Assembly (NCBI RefSeq): GCF_050947875.1 | Contig: NC_134574.1 | Span: 106,137,469 to 106,201,468 of the forward strand | DNA: 64,000 bases | Direction: 5' to 3' | Source of the DNA: Dermacentor variabilis | Taxonomy: Eukaryota; Arthropoda; Arachnida; Ixodida; Ixodidae | In this document: piece after piece, positions 1-10,185 of the stretch | Position numbering within the stretch: position 1 is the stretch's first letter | Layout of the letters: each line of letters begins with the position of its first letter | Notes under the pieces: model-generated | What the model saw: only the letters and a program-made list of their open reading frames with translations | Databases searched by the model: none | Told to the model about the DNA's origin: nothing | Position numbers and translations under genes: made by a program

Positions 1-863
1 TGCCAGGTTTTAGCAATGGGAGTACGTTAGCGATCATCAAACTCAGAGGAACATGCGCTTTCTCCCACATCTTGTTGAAGACGTGTAGGAGAGTGGACGT
101 GCTTGCTTGGCCAAGGTTTTTCCAGGTAGAATAAGAAAGCTTGGCAGTGCTAGTCACTGTTCTTTGACGTTTCTTTGAGAAAGCATGCAGCAGTTTTTTT
201 AGAGAGAACAGAATATCCAACTGGGTAGGGGGTAAATTGCAAGCATTTTAAATGTGTTGCTCTACCAAAAAGATAGATTGATCTTGAAGTGATATAGGAT
301 TTGCGAAGTTTATTAGTGTTGCGCACAACGTGTTTGCTATTTCGCGTTTAGATAAGCTAAGAGCTGTTGCAAGGCTTTTCAAGGGAATACATTGTGATAC
401 CGGATGGCCAAGGGCGCTTATCAATCTGCCGATTTTCGGCAAGGGAATGAAGGGGGTAAGCGACCTACAGAACTCACGCCACCGTTGCCGTCCCAGCTTT
501 TGCATGTCCCGGTTAGATTTTCGAAGAGCAGCTTGACTTTCTTGATACTCTTCAAGCCGTTCGGAACGACGAAACTGACTCTCTTCTCCGTCTGACGCCA
601 CGGAGTCGTTCATAGTCGGCGTCGACACTGTATTGTCCTTCCGGAACAGTTGTGCATCGCGTAGCCCTGGGGTAATTACTCAGTACGGATGACGTGAACA
701 TGTCCAGGTCATTTACTTGGTTCAGTACCACAGAATTATATTCTCGAAATAGTTGCCACTTGAAAAGTTTAGTTACTCTGGGAGATCTTGCCGGATGCAT
801 AAGAGGATGCGCGATGAGAATTGGGTAGTGGTCAATACCCACGCGTGTCAATCTGTGCGTCAT
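1..863 (-). pseudogene. LINE fragment: endonuclease C-terminus to start of reverse transcriptase
   Basis: Minus-strand reading gives, in order, an APE-endonuclease C-terminal motif (GIDHYPILI, a variant of the usual S-D-H-x-P-I), a linker with W..FC and PLPKIGRLISAL, and then the entry to a reverse transcriptase (LLHVFNKMWEKAHVPL followed by NVLPLLKPG). This order is that of an I/Jockey/R1-type non-LTR retrotransposon. The pieces are in different frames around 550-630 and 120-250, so it is a pseudogene. It continues past the left edge of the window. The upstream (right) end is cut by the TCATCG repeat at about 860. The clade is not resolved. Confidence 0.65.
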
Positions 864-1100
864 CTAATCATTTCAGCATCGGCATCAGGAAATCGTAATG
901 CCGCCGTAATAATACCGCCGTCGTCAGACCATCTTTATCACTCAAGCGTCATCATATCACGGTTGCCGTGCCATCATCGTCACGTCTTCTCACTGTCGCC
1001 ATGGCATCATCGTCATTGCATCGTCGTTATGCAATCGTCCTCGTGATGTTGGGGTTCTTCCATCATCAATATGCCATCGTCATCATGCGTGACATGTACA
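860..1100. repeat. degenerate TCATCG-type minisatellite
   Basis: About 240 bp made mostly of cryptic repeats of TCATCG, TCGTCA and GCCGTC units. The ORFs crossing it are artefacts of the three-base periodicity. A reverse-complement version of the same sequence type occurs at about 42530-43560. Confidence 0.6.
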
Positions 1101-1328
1101 TGCTCAAGGTCAGCAGATTCTCAGTGAAAGTTTATCCAACTGGCTCGTGTGGTCTCTAGTTGGAAATGGTCGCAAAACAGACACAGCCTTCTTGAAAAAC
1201 ACCATTGAAAGCTTCGCTTAGACCACTTACAACTGTGCTTTCTTGCGGTAGCAATAATACAGACATTCAAGGCGCATTCTCGCCGTCGTTTGCAGGCGTC
1301 GCCGTGATGTTCTGTAAACGTCCGAGGG

Positions 1329-1640
1329 TGATAACACAGGAAAACGAGTTCTTTAGCGAGTTGGGCACTTACTGCAGGTATACCAGCAGCCCCAAAAAAC
1401 ACACAGAAAAGAAAAGAACACTGACACACACGGACAATCGCTGCACTCACAACTGATTCAATTGCTAGTTAACACAGAAAGAAGGGCCTATTGTAGAAGA
1501 AATGTACTTCAGTAAAACGAGTTGTTGGGCGAGTTGGTCACTTATTACAGGTATAACAGCAGCGCCCAAAGAGCACACACAAAATAAAGGAACACTGACA
1601 TACACGGAGAATTGTGGCACTCACAAGTGAAGGCGATAAC
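1329..1640. repeat. two direct copies of a Penelope-type terminal sequence
   Basis: Two blocks (about 1338-1460 and 1510-1631, offset about 172 bp) share AAACGAGTT, then GCGAGTTGG, an ACAGGTATA(A/C)CAGCAG segment, a purine-rich stretch and GAACACTGACA(T/C)ACACGG. The GGGCGAGTTGG core is also found next to the Penelope-like insertion at 5449-6177 and in intron 2 of both lipocalin genes, so I read these as terminal fragments of Penelope-like retroelements. No coding part is attached. Confidence 0.45.
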
Positions 1641-2281
1641 CCCTTCCGCGCTCGTCATATCCTGCATATGTGAAAGAACGCGAGGGAAGCCGACGATCGC
1701 GGTTCAATGTGGCGTACGCGAAGGAGGGAAGCGGAGGGCAAACGCGCATTCTTACGTCGGGCGGAAGGTCCTTGCGGTATGGGAAGGAGGCAGGGCAGCG
1801 TTGTGCTCCGGCAACAACTGCGTATTTCACGACCGGGCGCAACAGAAACTGACGATCGACGCTGAATCTCGTTCGCAAAAAGGAGGAAAGCTGACAGACA
1901 GCGCTGCCAACAAGGACGTACATTAGACGGCCGCGCACGGTCGCGCGCGTGTATCTTGAAAGGGATCTCCAAACGGCTCATACCTTTGTGCGCGCTGTCT
2001 TGGCGCTCTTGCGTTGAAGCGAATGACAGCAGGAAAGTCACTTCGCTCGTTATTGCTGCCGCGGTTGCTTACACCAGAGTTTTGGCAGGGAATGCCCCTG
2101 CTCATGGCATGTCGTATGTTGATGTTTGCTTCTGCACGCTGACACCATGCTTGTTAATTGTTAGTAAGCAAATGTTTATGTGGCGGATAAAACTACTATA
2201 CGACTATTCTTACATTATATAGCTTTGTAATAATTTCCTATCGCAATTTCGCAATTAATGCTTCGACTTTTGGGGGAAAAT
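1641..2281. other. GC-rich stretch without recognised gene
   Basis: ORFs of 60-128 codons occur here on both strands, overlapping each other, as expected of GC- and CpG-rich sequence; none has a motif I recognise. The left exon of lipocalin gene A was looked for here and not found. From about 2282 the sequence matches the segment starting at about 51296. Confidence 0.4.
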
Positions 2282-2578
2282 GCTACTTTTTTATTCAAAC
2301 ACTTTACGAGGTTCTGTAGCCCATGCAAGTATGCCTGGATTCACAAGCACTCGCTGCTTTCTGGTTGCTGCTTAGTGTCATGTCTGGGACGTTATAGAGC
2401 GTGGCCTTTTGTAATAGAATGCAAAGCCCCACCATTTCACCCATGTGGGCTGGTACAATGTCTAGATGACTAATAAAACTAGTAGCAATGAGTGTTTTGT
2501 GCAGTACAGCTGACAATATGAGGTTTGTGAAAGTCTAACGGAAGATACTCATGATTCTCAATATTGACGTATTTGCAG

Positions 2579-2712
2579 TTCCTCAACACGACCGATGTCA
2601 TCTGGACTTACAATACCACTGCAGGGCCAACTTTAAAGTGTAGAGTCGACAATAAATTGTTTATGAATGACTCACAGATTGTGTTCCAAAGATCTCATCG
2701 CCTCCAAAACGG
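2579..2712 (+). CDS. tick lipocalin gene A, exon 2
   Basis: This 134-nt exon encodes FLNTTDVIWTYNTTAG and then KCRVD, the conserved N-terminal block of tick salivary lipocalins (histamine-binding-protein superfamily, secreted beta-barrels that bind small ligands at the bite site). The acceptor is TATTTGCAG just before 2579 and the donor is GTACGT at 2713. It starts in phase 0 and ends in phase 2, and exon 3 supplies exactly the base needed. Three or more N-glycosylation sequons (NTT, NDS) are visible. The cysteine in KCRVD is the first of four seen in the gene. The exon has a close duplicate at 51588-51721 with identical length and phases. The upstream signal-peptide exon is not in the window. 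The ligand is unknown. Confidence 0.85.
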
Positions 2713-2764
2713 GTACGTTTTCTTTATCTCATATGCCACAATATGGTAATCACGTAATATTAAA

Positions 2765-2870
2765 GAAAGTGGGGCGAGTTGGTAGCCATTCATTAGGATA
2801 CTGCAGTGCGCACACAAGAAACGAAGACCTGAGGCAAATGCAACACACAAGCGCTGCCTTTGCCTTTACC
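2765..2870. repeat. Penelope-type tail fragment in lipocalin intron 2
   Basis: GGGGCGAGTTGGTAGCC followed 60-80 bp later by CACACAAGCGCTGCC resembles the tail of the Penelope-like insertion at 5449-6177 (GGGCGAGTTGGT, then ACACAAGCGCTGACTG). The same fragment sits at the same place in copy B (51775-51870), so it predates the duplication. Confidence 0.5.
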
Positions 2871-2954
2871 TTCCATTGCATTTGCCTTGTCGCCTTGTTT
2901 CTTGTGCGCGCGCGGCAGTATAATAACGATAATTACGACTTCTGTTGTGTGCAG

Positions 2955-3049
2955 GAACTGGACGCATAGGAATTTACGAGGAAATTTCACCCATTGGCTT
3001 TTCTCCCAAAGAAATCAAACTTATAACGCCATGCTTGTAAGCCGCTTCG
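2955..3049 (+). CDS. tick lipocalin gene A, exon 3
   Basis: This 95-nt exon is preceded by TTGTGTGCAG and followed by the donor GTAAGT at 3050. Its first base completes the glycine codon left open by exon 2; it then encodes NWTHRNLRGNFTHW and SQRNQTYNAMLV, matching the tick-lipocalin pattern L-x-G-x-F-x-x-W ... YNAM. It ends in phase 1, and exon 4 begins with the two bases needed. NWT, NFT and NQT are glycosylation sequons. Copy B (51960-52054) has the same length and phases. Intron 2 is 242 bp and holds a Penelope-type fragment. Confidence 0.85.
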
Positions 3050-4770
3050 GTAAGTCACTTTCAAAAAGCAAGACTTTTATTCATTGCCAAGTGAAAATAT
3101 TCAGACTAGACCTAGGAAAAATCAACCAATGAGACAGTCCGTTACAAAGAAGGCACTTTTGCCTATTGAGTTTTCGTTGCTGAGACATGCAGGTTTCCGT
3201 CGCTAGGTATTATTCTCTTGAAAATCACAATGAGTTTGTGCAAGAAAACCGTGGTAGACGCTCAGAACAAACATTTAGCTATAGTTTAGCGCAGGACATC
3301 CATGGCGAATTCAAAACATCATGAACACTTTCGGTACTGGAGTTGCAAGGTGTGGTCATCCGTTTGATATTTTGTGCGGGACGCGAGAGGAGGGGTTTAA
3401 CTTTCTAGCATACGCAGTGAGAAGTAATTGATAAGGGCTTTTGCGTATCCGCCGCTTTTTGCGGATCCATGGTGCGAGCCGAAGGAAGCGAAGGCAAGTG
3501 AAGGAGACGGAGACAGTGGAAGGCTGAGAGAAAAATGTGTTACCATATCGTCATTATAAAACCTGCTAGAGCGCAGATCCAAATAAATGGCGCAGTAAGG
3601 AACTAGGCTCCTACAGCGCTCTGCTTAGCCAGCGCATCACCACCACTAATGCCGTGGCGCTATATGTTCGATGAAAATAGAACACTCTCCCAGTTTGGTG
3701 CCATCTTTTTAGACCACGGAGCAACAGAGACAGAATTGTCCGTGACAAATGATATGTAATTGCTTGTTACCAAAACATTCTTGCAATGTTGTAAGTTATC
3801 GATTACTTCTTTTACATTGTAACGCTCGCTGTACATTTTGAAATGCCCATTAGATGTAATCAGTTACTTTATATAGGAGACAGGCCTTAAGAGGCGACGC
3901 AGCTTTAAACACAGGGATTTTGCGGAAACTGCAGAGGAATGCAAGTGGTAGCGGCACGTAGCCTGCCGATGTGCATGTTCAGAGAGGCGAAACCAGGCGC
4001 TTAACATTGGCATCTTCGGGCGACCGTTTGAGAGCGATCCAGAGATTGTCATCTTGTTCGGGTGACCGGAACCAGCCGGTCCGACTAGATTCAATGAGCT
4101 CTTTGAGATAGCTGAAATCCGGCTTGGAGCTCCTAGAAATTTTCAGACCGACCTCGTCGGACCAATTGCTAAATCAGGACGCTTTCCAGCTATGTCAACG
4201 CTATGCAGCTTCCATCAGCGTACTTTTGCCGGTGCCGGCTAAGCTGTTTTAGACGGCTTTGTAAAAGAGTTGTCACGCTTTATGAGTTCTGCGCCGATTG
4301 TGGCGTTAGCGGCACCTTGAGTTCTTTTTTCTTTAATCGAGAAGCAACCAGTTACAGTACATCATCCTAGTGCAGAAAACTTGCAGTGCTCGCAGAAGAC
4401 TTGCAATATATGACCACTGTAACCTTCGCTATCATTGCATACAGTTTTCGGCTGACGTACACTCTTGTTTGCCGTGATATCATATCGCTGTTTCACGGTA
4501 GGTGACGCCGTGTTCAGACGGGCGTCCTCGTAAGTTCCAATCGGCTCTCGCTTCCTTCTCCCTCGTGTCGCAAATCCGGAAAGTGACCCGCCGTTCGTGT
4601 GGCGCATGTTTCCTCTCACTCGGATCTGGTGTATCTTGCAATCCTGTTAGGAGGACCGAATCAACCACCAGAATTGGCCATGTGCTTCCTTATCCTAACG
4701 CTTCTCCAGATGTGGCGGTCTAATTCAACTGTGACTCTGTTCTGAACATTCCGTTTTTTCTTAGAGGCAA
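3050..4770. other. lipocalin A intron 3, first part (duplicated, non-coding)
   Basis: This is ordinary intronic DNA matching 52055-53030 and 55824-57510 of copy B once copy B's insertions are removed. No conserved ORF is visible. The block at about 4130-4330 has an exact counterpart at 55930-56140. Nothing beyond the duplication itself is recognised. Confidence 0.5.
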
Positions 4771-4774
4771 GAGA

Positions 4775-5015
4775 GCGAGAGTGAAATTTTATTGTTACCA
4801 GCAGCGATGGGAGCGGACGCAGTCATCCTCCACCTAGCAGACGGCCGAGATCCCCTGGGTCTCAGCGGCTGCCTCGGTTAGCTGGACGGCCCGTACCTAG
4901 TTTTTTCTGGTCTGAGCGGAGCAGCCGGGTCTCCGACTGCTGCCGGTTTTGAATTTTGCTGCGCCTCGAAAACAGCCGCCTTCGAGCATGTCCATAGAAT
5001 ATGTGGGAGATCGCA
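4775..5015 (-). mobile_element. old LINE fragment, 3' part (minus strand)
   Basis: Read on the minus strand, this ends with an AATAAAATTTCAC tail and carries a CTGAGACCCAGGGGATCTCG block. It is collinear with 57525-57730 in copy B. There it runs without interruption into the coding part, which in copy A lies beyond a later insertion (6955-7190). Confidence 0.6.
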
Positions 5016-5437
5016 TACCGTCATCTTTTACACCGGTGGCGAAGCCTTCATCTCCCCTGTGGTGTCTGCGACAGCCTCAAGTGGATTTTGCTAATCCAGG
5101 AATTACAAAGAAGGCCAATCATCCATCGCCGGCTCTGAAGCAACTTAAGCTCCTATTACTGCACGATGCGTATCGTGACGAATAACATATATATGCCGAT
5201 AGTTCGACCTCACCTACCTGCTCAAAGGCCGCATTCGTCGTTCCAGCTAAGCAGATTACAGTTGGATTCAAATTGTCACACACGACTGCATCTACATCGG
5301 CAGAACTTGCAGCTCTCCATGCCGCTATGACGAACGTCACCGAAGAGCCAACAGAGAAATGGGTCGTGTTTTGTGATTCTAAGGCAGCTCTTCACAGTAT
5401 CAAGTCTGCATTACATCTCAGAACTTACGAGCAGATG

Positions 5438-5448
5438 ATATCTGACAT
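5438..5448 (+). repeat. 11-bp target-site duplication, left copy
   Basis: ATATCTGACAT occurs here and again at 6178-6188, immediately flanking the Penelope-like insertion. Removing one copy plus the insertion rejoins the interrupted RNase H reading frame (...MISDI + REVNHD...). Confidence 0.85.
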
Positions 5449-5482
5449 TAAAACTTCTTTCTGGGCGAGTTGGTGCATACTT

Positions 5483-5589
5483 GACATGAAAACTGTTTAC
5501 AGCGCAAACACATGCAACCACAAAGTATAAGGGACAGGACACAAGCGCTGACTGTCAACTAACTTTTATTAACAGAAGACGGGTGCCTT
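5483..5589 (+). repeat. inverted arm, left (107 bp)
   Basis: Perfect reverse complement of 6071-6177 by base-by-base reading. It begins GACATGAAAACTG and ends GGGTGCCTT. Confidence 0.9.
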
Positions 5590-5766
5590 ATATAAGGGGA
5601 AAGGCAGAAGTGAAGGGGGAAGGGAGTGATACAATCGGGGAAAATGACGATGCGCATCGGTGAACGAACGTGCAAGCAGTCAACGCATTCAGACGCGAAG
5701 AAACAAGAAAACGAAAAAAGTAGACAAACACTAACAAAAGGCGAGGGATACTAAGATACAATGAAA

Positions 5767-6072
5767 TCAGTAAGCAGCCGCTTCCAAAAAATGAAGCTCT
5801 GCCGCAAAAAGCGATACAGAAGGGGTGCTTACGCACGTGCTGCCATATTTGTGTATGTAGAACGCTTCCAAACTGACGCGCGCCGTCGCGTCGGCACTTT
5901 TGCCGAGAATCTTCGTCTCTCCCAAACGAGCCTCGCATCCTGTGCATCCAATTACATGCGCGACCAAATGTGCGTACTTGTCCTTTAAGTTGCTTAAATT
6001 TCGGGCATGTTCCCCCAAGCGTTCATTAATGCAGCGGCCGGTTTGGCCGACATAAGCCTTTCCACACTTCAA
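5767..6072 (-). pseudogene. GIY-YIG endonuclease domain of a Penelope-like element
   Basis: The minus-strand ORF begins MKCGKAYVGQTGRCINERL, containing the AYVGQT(x)R core of GIY-YIG nucleases as found in Penelope-like elements. Further on it has a HVIGCTGC segment, a KILGKS motif and an E-A-F-YI stretch. The domain would nick DNA for target-primed insertion. The start codon is a chance one at the fusion with the inverted arm; the reverse-transcriptase part that normally precedes the domain is missing, so this is a 5'-truncated remnant and not an active gene. Confidence 0.75.
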
Positions 6073-6177
6073 GGCACCCGTCTTCTGTTAATAAAAGTTA
6101 GTTGACAGTCAGCGCTTGTGTCCTGTCCCTTATACTTTGTGGTTGCATGTGTTTGCGCTGTAAACAGTTTTCATGTC
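6071..6177 (-). repeat. inverted arm, right (107 bp)
   Basis: Perfect reverse complement of 5483-5589. It abuts the right target duplication at 6178-6188. Confidence 0.9.
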
Positions 6178-6188
6178 ATATCTGACAT
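6178..6188 (+). repeat. 11-bp target-site duplication, right copy
   Basis: ATATCTGACAT, identical to 5438-5448. Confidence 0.85.
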
Positions 6189-6954
6189 CAGGGAAGTGAA
6201 CCACGATGCTCTGGAAAGAGGACACAACATTATATTTCAATGTATTCCTGCTCACTGTGGCATCGTTGGCAACAACCTAGCTGACAAGGCTGCCCGGTCT
6301 GCCTACGAAGATACCCAGACGCGTCCAAAACCTTTGGCGAGGTCGGACGTTGCCAAGAAACTTCACCTGCTTGCACGCGCACAGTCATAAGATCTCTGGA
6401 GTTCAAGTGCCTTCAATTGCAGATTACGTAAACTGGACCCCACGCTACGGCTACAAGTGCCATCTAGCCTTTCCCGCGGAGAAACAGCGTTACTGTGCCG
6501 CTTGTGGCTGGGAGTGGCATTCACGAACGCCTACTCCTGTCGTTTGTGAATGGGCGAAAGCTCGGTGTGCGACTCCTGTGGGTGCGAGGAAACCATCAAG
6601 CACCTATTGTGTACCTGCCCTCGCTACGATGTACAACGCCTCTATCTGCGGGAAACTTTACCCGACTGGACTCGAGACCATTCACCGAATCAATGATACT
6701 CAAACCGTGGCCACGCCCTTCACTGGCATGAAAAGCGATTCGTGCACTCGTACAATACTTGAAGTGCACCAGCTTAAGATGCCGTTTATAGTGTCTCTGT
6801 GTATAGTGTCTCTCACACGTGCACTCAGTGCTTCCTTCCCTCTTTTTTTCTCTTTCTATCCCCTTTCCCCCTCCACAGTGTAGGGTAGCAAACCGGGTGC
6901 TCATCTGGTTGAACTCCCTGCCTTTCCTGTCCTTGCTCTTTCTCTCTTTCACCA

Positions 6955-7190
6955 TATCATTACATAATTTACATTTATGGTATTGCTCTGAAAAGAACCT
7001 GCTGCAGGCCAACTGGTTAAGATACATGTTTGTTTGCAGAAAGCGCCAAGCCACCGCTTGCTTCTTGGTTAGGTCAGGATGAGCTGGTGAATATTGGGCC
7101 CTACCCAGCCGATAGTAATCGGTGGTTTCTATGTAGCTGACCATGCACTCTCCTTTCATTTCCTATAGGTCCGGCTCAATTCCTCAGCGA
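6955..7190 (-). pseudogene. old LINE fragment, C-terminal coding part
   Basis: The minus strand encodes YRLGRAQYSPAHPDLTKKQ, AWRFLQTN and YHKCKLCN, the post-RNase-H zinc-knuckle tail of an I/R1-type LINE. In copy B the same sequence (57735-57960) joins directly to the 3' UTR part, so here it has been separated from 4775-5015 by the plus-strand LINE insertion. Confidence 0.6.
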
Positions 7191-8730
7191 GTTAGTCCTC
7201 GTGATATGTTGTGAGCCGCCTTGTTACCGAGGACAGAGGAGTTCGTGGGCGCTTATATAATTTTTATTGTCCGGCGATAATGGTCGTTGTTATTAAGTAG
7301 AATTCGGAAGTGACACGTCGGCACGATCCTTATAAATTGTAGCTGATCACATCAATCGCTTTCGTAATGTGACGCACACTTGGCGTCGTGCCTTTGACAC
7401 GGAAATGGCCGCAGGGAAAAGAGCGCTATAGATATTACCAAATCATTTGCCACTCAGTAAAAATAAAGTAACAATGCGAAACCGCACCATTATTCTGTTA
7501 AAAACACCTCTTACTTCTGTGATTTGTTGCGTACATGCCGTCGTCTGCTATATTAGTCCAGATGTATGGCTTTGAAAAACGGAATGACTCATCGTATATT
7601 GACTATAGCTGCTTTGCTTTATAGGACAGCATGGGTGGCCGAGCAGTTTTGAAGAGTGCACGTTGCATGCTTCGTTCTTGTCGTATCGCGAAGCGCAAGG
7701 GCTTCACCCCGGCTCCGCTAGTTGAGAAGTGGTCGAATATCCACGATAGCAGCGGGTGCGCAGGAGGTGGCCGCTTGCACGGCGCAAGCGGATGCGCTGA
7801 CATCTCTAGTTCACTTACTGCTTATTCGCCAGGCATGATGAAACTTTAAGGCGCTGCCCTGCGTACATACACTTTCATAATGTAAAGCGGTTGTTTCATA
7901 ACCTCTGATTATATGCAAAGTCCCTATTAATCGTGATTGCAATACAAATACAGCATTGAAAAGTGCAAAAAGTTGCAGAAGGCTGGTAATGTTCAACAAA
8001 TATTATTTCACATAAACACTAGCTTCAAAAATATGATGACCCATACCACAAATACCAACACCACGCGAATGTTTTCCAAACACTATCAGCACGAATTATG
8101 AAAAAAATTTACTCATTGGCCATAATGACGTCGAAACTGCGGCCCTACACAAACCTTTCAGCTGCCATTTCATACGGTCTCATTAGCTTAACTGGCATGG
8201 TTCGTCGCACCAAAAATAATAGCGTATTGCTCTGCAGTATGCGACCCAGAGAACATCAAATGACCGCTAACAAAATAATATTTCCTGTGACGCTATTCAT
8301 GTGCTATTTGTTCAGGCAATCAATAAGCTGCTATGGGGCTATTTCTATTCTTTTCAATCCTCCTACGTGTATTCGGAAGATCTTGAATACATTGCATGGG
8401 CTTCTGGTCGCTTCCATACACTTTCTTTTTTTATACATTAACATCGTAATACAACTGGCAAGGATACAAAAAGATTTCATCGAAAAACTCCGCCGCTAAA
8501 CTACACCTCATTTACCCCGCGCGTTACTCCCGTCACTGACTTCTCCGCGGGGAGTGCGCTTCGTTACTGTACACAGCGTGTAAATGTCGCTTAGCACACC
8601 TAACAGTCCCCCCTGTCCTTGACATCTCCCTCATAACGTGGGAAACCGCGCTCTCCAGCTTGGTCCCGCGCAAGCAACAAGTGCTGGTGCGGCGACTCCT
8701 GGAGACGGCCAGAGGTGCGATGGAAGTATT
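7191..8730. other. lipocalin A intron 3, duplicated non-coding part
   Basis: Collinear with 57990-58300 and 59570-60735 of copy B. There are no coding signals; the 184-codon minus ORF at 8533-9087 is not conserved as an ORF in copy B. Copy B carries a 1.27-kb TIR element that is absent here. Confidence 0.5.
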
Positions 8731-8886
8731 CTGCAAGAACCCACCTAGTGGACGTGTCGATTCCGTCTGGTGCTGAAGTTCCGATTTGCTAGGCCTGGCT
8801 GCGCGTGCGCAGCAGCTTGGCTCCACAGCCGATCGGCACTTCTGCAGCAAACGAAATGGACACGTCCAATAGGTGGACTCTTGCAG
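8731..8886. repeat. imperfect inverted repeat, arms about 49 bp
   Basis: 8731-8779 (CTGCAAGAACCCACC...) is complementary with mismatches to 8838-8886 (...AGGTGGACTCTTGCAG), with a 58-bp spacer. Copy B has only the first arm (60740-60790), so the second arm marks the left edge of DNA private to copy A. Confidence 0.65.
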
Positions 8887-10185
8887 AATACCTACCCAGG
8901 ACTCTTGGACTGAGGGCCCCTCCCCGGCGAGGGAGCCGCGGCTCCCTGGGTTGACTTCTTTGTTTTGCATGAAGTTATTTCTCTCTCCCTCTCCATGTAA
9001 GTCACGTTTTGTCTTCTTCATGAAAGCCCGAAGTTGGATTTTGTAACACGTCCACTTTCGGGCACGAAATTCAAAACACGTGACCATTCGATAGACAAGG
9101 AAGGGGCAACATGGGGGATAATGGCTTAGGTACAGCCGTCATGTGTGTTGAGAATAGAGGCCTTGAAGCTGCTATGGCTCGACAGCGGTGACCACTAAGC
9201 TATTTGTAATATACTGGTGTTCAAGTTTTCATAGAAGCCCATGTGCATAGAAAATTATGGCAGTTGGTTCTGTGCGTACTTTATGAATGCGAGCGAATAG
9301 AATGACAATGAACGACCATGCCAGAGAGGTTGCAAAAGCCACATTTTTTATTCACCTGAAATGTTATACCGAATATGCACGACTGAATAAAAATTATATT
9401 TCAATGGATGACGAGTAATGCGGCCAACATGGAGTCACAATATAAAAGATATATTTGAAACTTATTCTCAGAATCTTCGAAGCGCGCACAGTTCTATGCA
9501 ACACCATGTCTTCATATTTACCAGTTATCGGACACGATAGCGCATCTCTATATTATTGTTTACAAAGCACTTCAAGTCATCAGTTTTATCGCCGGTTATT
9601 TTAGGATTTATTTAATGCTATCACGACGGAGAGCGAAGTTGCAGTGAAGCACAAACTGTACAATAGCTCCATGACTGCACCTCTTTTGTGGTGCTCTGTG
9701 TCATCGCTCAAATCTCTAGCGACACCCAAAAGATGCCGTAGAAGATTCAAGTGAGGTGAAATTTCAGGAGTTCACTATAAAATGAACACCACCTAAGCAG
9801 TTCGTACGGATGGTTAACCAGCGAAGCTCAAACGCGCGGTCCCGGTGTCTATCCCTCGGTTAATACCGACGGTTCTTTAAACGACGGCTTGGTAGGCTGC
9901 CGGATCTTCGACCCGCAGTTGCTGCTTGCGCTCGGTTGCACAAGCTTGTTCTTGTGCGCGGGCTGCAGCATGGGCACGGCGTAGACGGTCTTGTTCCCGG
10001 TTCTGCTCGCCACACTGCTGATCGAGAGCTGCCTGCTACTCAGGAGTACTTATGACGCTTCGCCTATTTATTTCAGAGGCGGAGAGAAACTGCTGCGTGC
10101 GCGCTCTGCTGCGACGGAAAGCAACGACGTCACTACTAGCGCAGCCAAACGCGCGCTTCTCTTTGTCTTTTTTGCACGCATGCAC
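8838..10185. mobile_element. 1.35-kb segment private to copy A
   Basis: Copy B jumps from CACAGCCGATCG (60838-60849) almost directly to AGGAGGAGTTCTCGG (60870). In copy A the same two landmarks are about 1.35 kb apart. The segment starts with an inverted copy of the sequence just before it. Around 9860-10030 the minus strand reads as a charged R/E/A/Q-rich peptide, a type also seen at 50890-51215. No transposase was recognised and the right boundary is approximate. Confidence 0.45.

Larger units (their letters stand above)
5449..6177 (-). mobile_element. Penelope-like retroelement fragment with 107-bp inverted arms
   Basis: A 729-bp insertion inside the host LINE's RNase H. It has an 11-bp target duplication and two perfect inverted arms (5483-5589 and 6071-6177), plus a 37-bp left extension starting TAAAACTTCTTTCTGGGCG. 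Between the arms the minus strand encodes the C-terminal GIY-YIG endonuclease domain typical of Penelope-like elements. The reverse transcriptase is absent. In the minus (coding) direction, the arm at 6071-6177 is an inverted copy of the element's own 3' region fused to a 5'-truncated body, a structure known from Penelope-like elements. Confidence 0.8.
5016..6954 (+). mobile_element. LINE 3' half (RNase H to 3' UTR), private to copy A
   Basis: The plus strand shows an RNase H domain: YADSS (canonical YTDGS-like), then STSAELAALHAAM, then a second half from 6189 with QCIPAHCGIVGNNLADKAA. After this comes a zinc-binding tail (CDSCGCEETIKHLLCTCPR in a shifted frame, 6570-6640) and a pyrimidine-rich 3' UTR ending near 6955. 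The tail and UTR are close to 46075-46570, so the family has a second copy in the window. The RNase H is split by the Penelope-like insertion at 5449-6177 and there are further stops and frameshifts. The corresponding place in copy B (about 57725) has no insertion and old LINE sequence runs through it. The exact target duplication could not be fixed. Confidence 0.75.

Noticed and set aside
860..1100. CRISPR-like or regular spaced repeat array
   Set aside because: The units are very short, degenerate and unspaced; this is a eukaryotic cryptic microsatellite.
3060..3132. Cysteine-containing peptide after lipocalin exon 3 (HCQVKIF) as exon continuation
   Set aside because: A perfect GTAAGT donor sits at 3050, the sequence is not kept open in copy B, and exon 4 at 18170 fits the phase and family pattern.
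6350..6883. 177-codon plus-strand ORF
   Set aside because: It runs out of frame through the LINE tail and 3' UTR; the meaningful frame there (CDSCGCEETIKHL) is a different one.
8533..9087. 184-codon minus-strand ORF
   Set aside because: It spans the hairpin and copy-A-only DNA; the homologous part of copy B has different, shorter frames.
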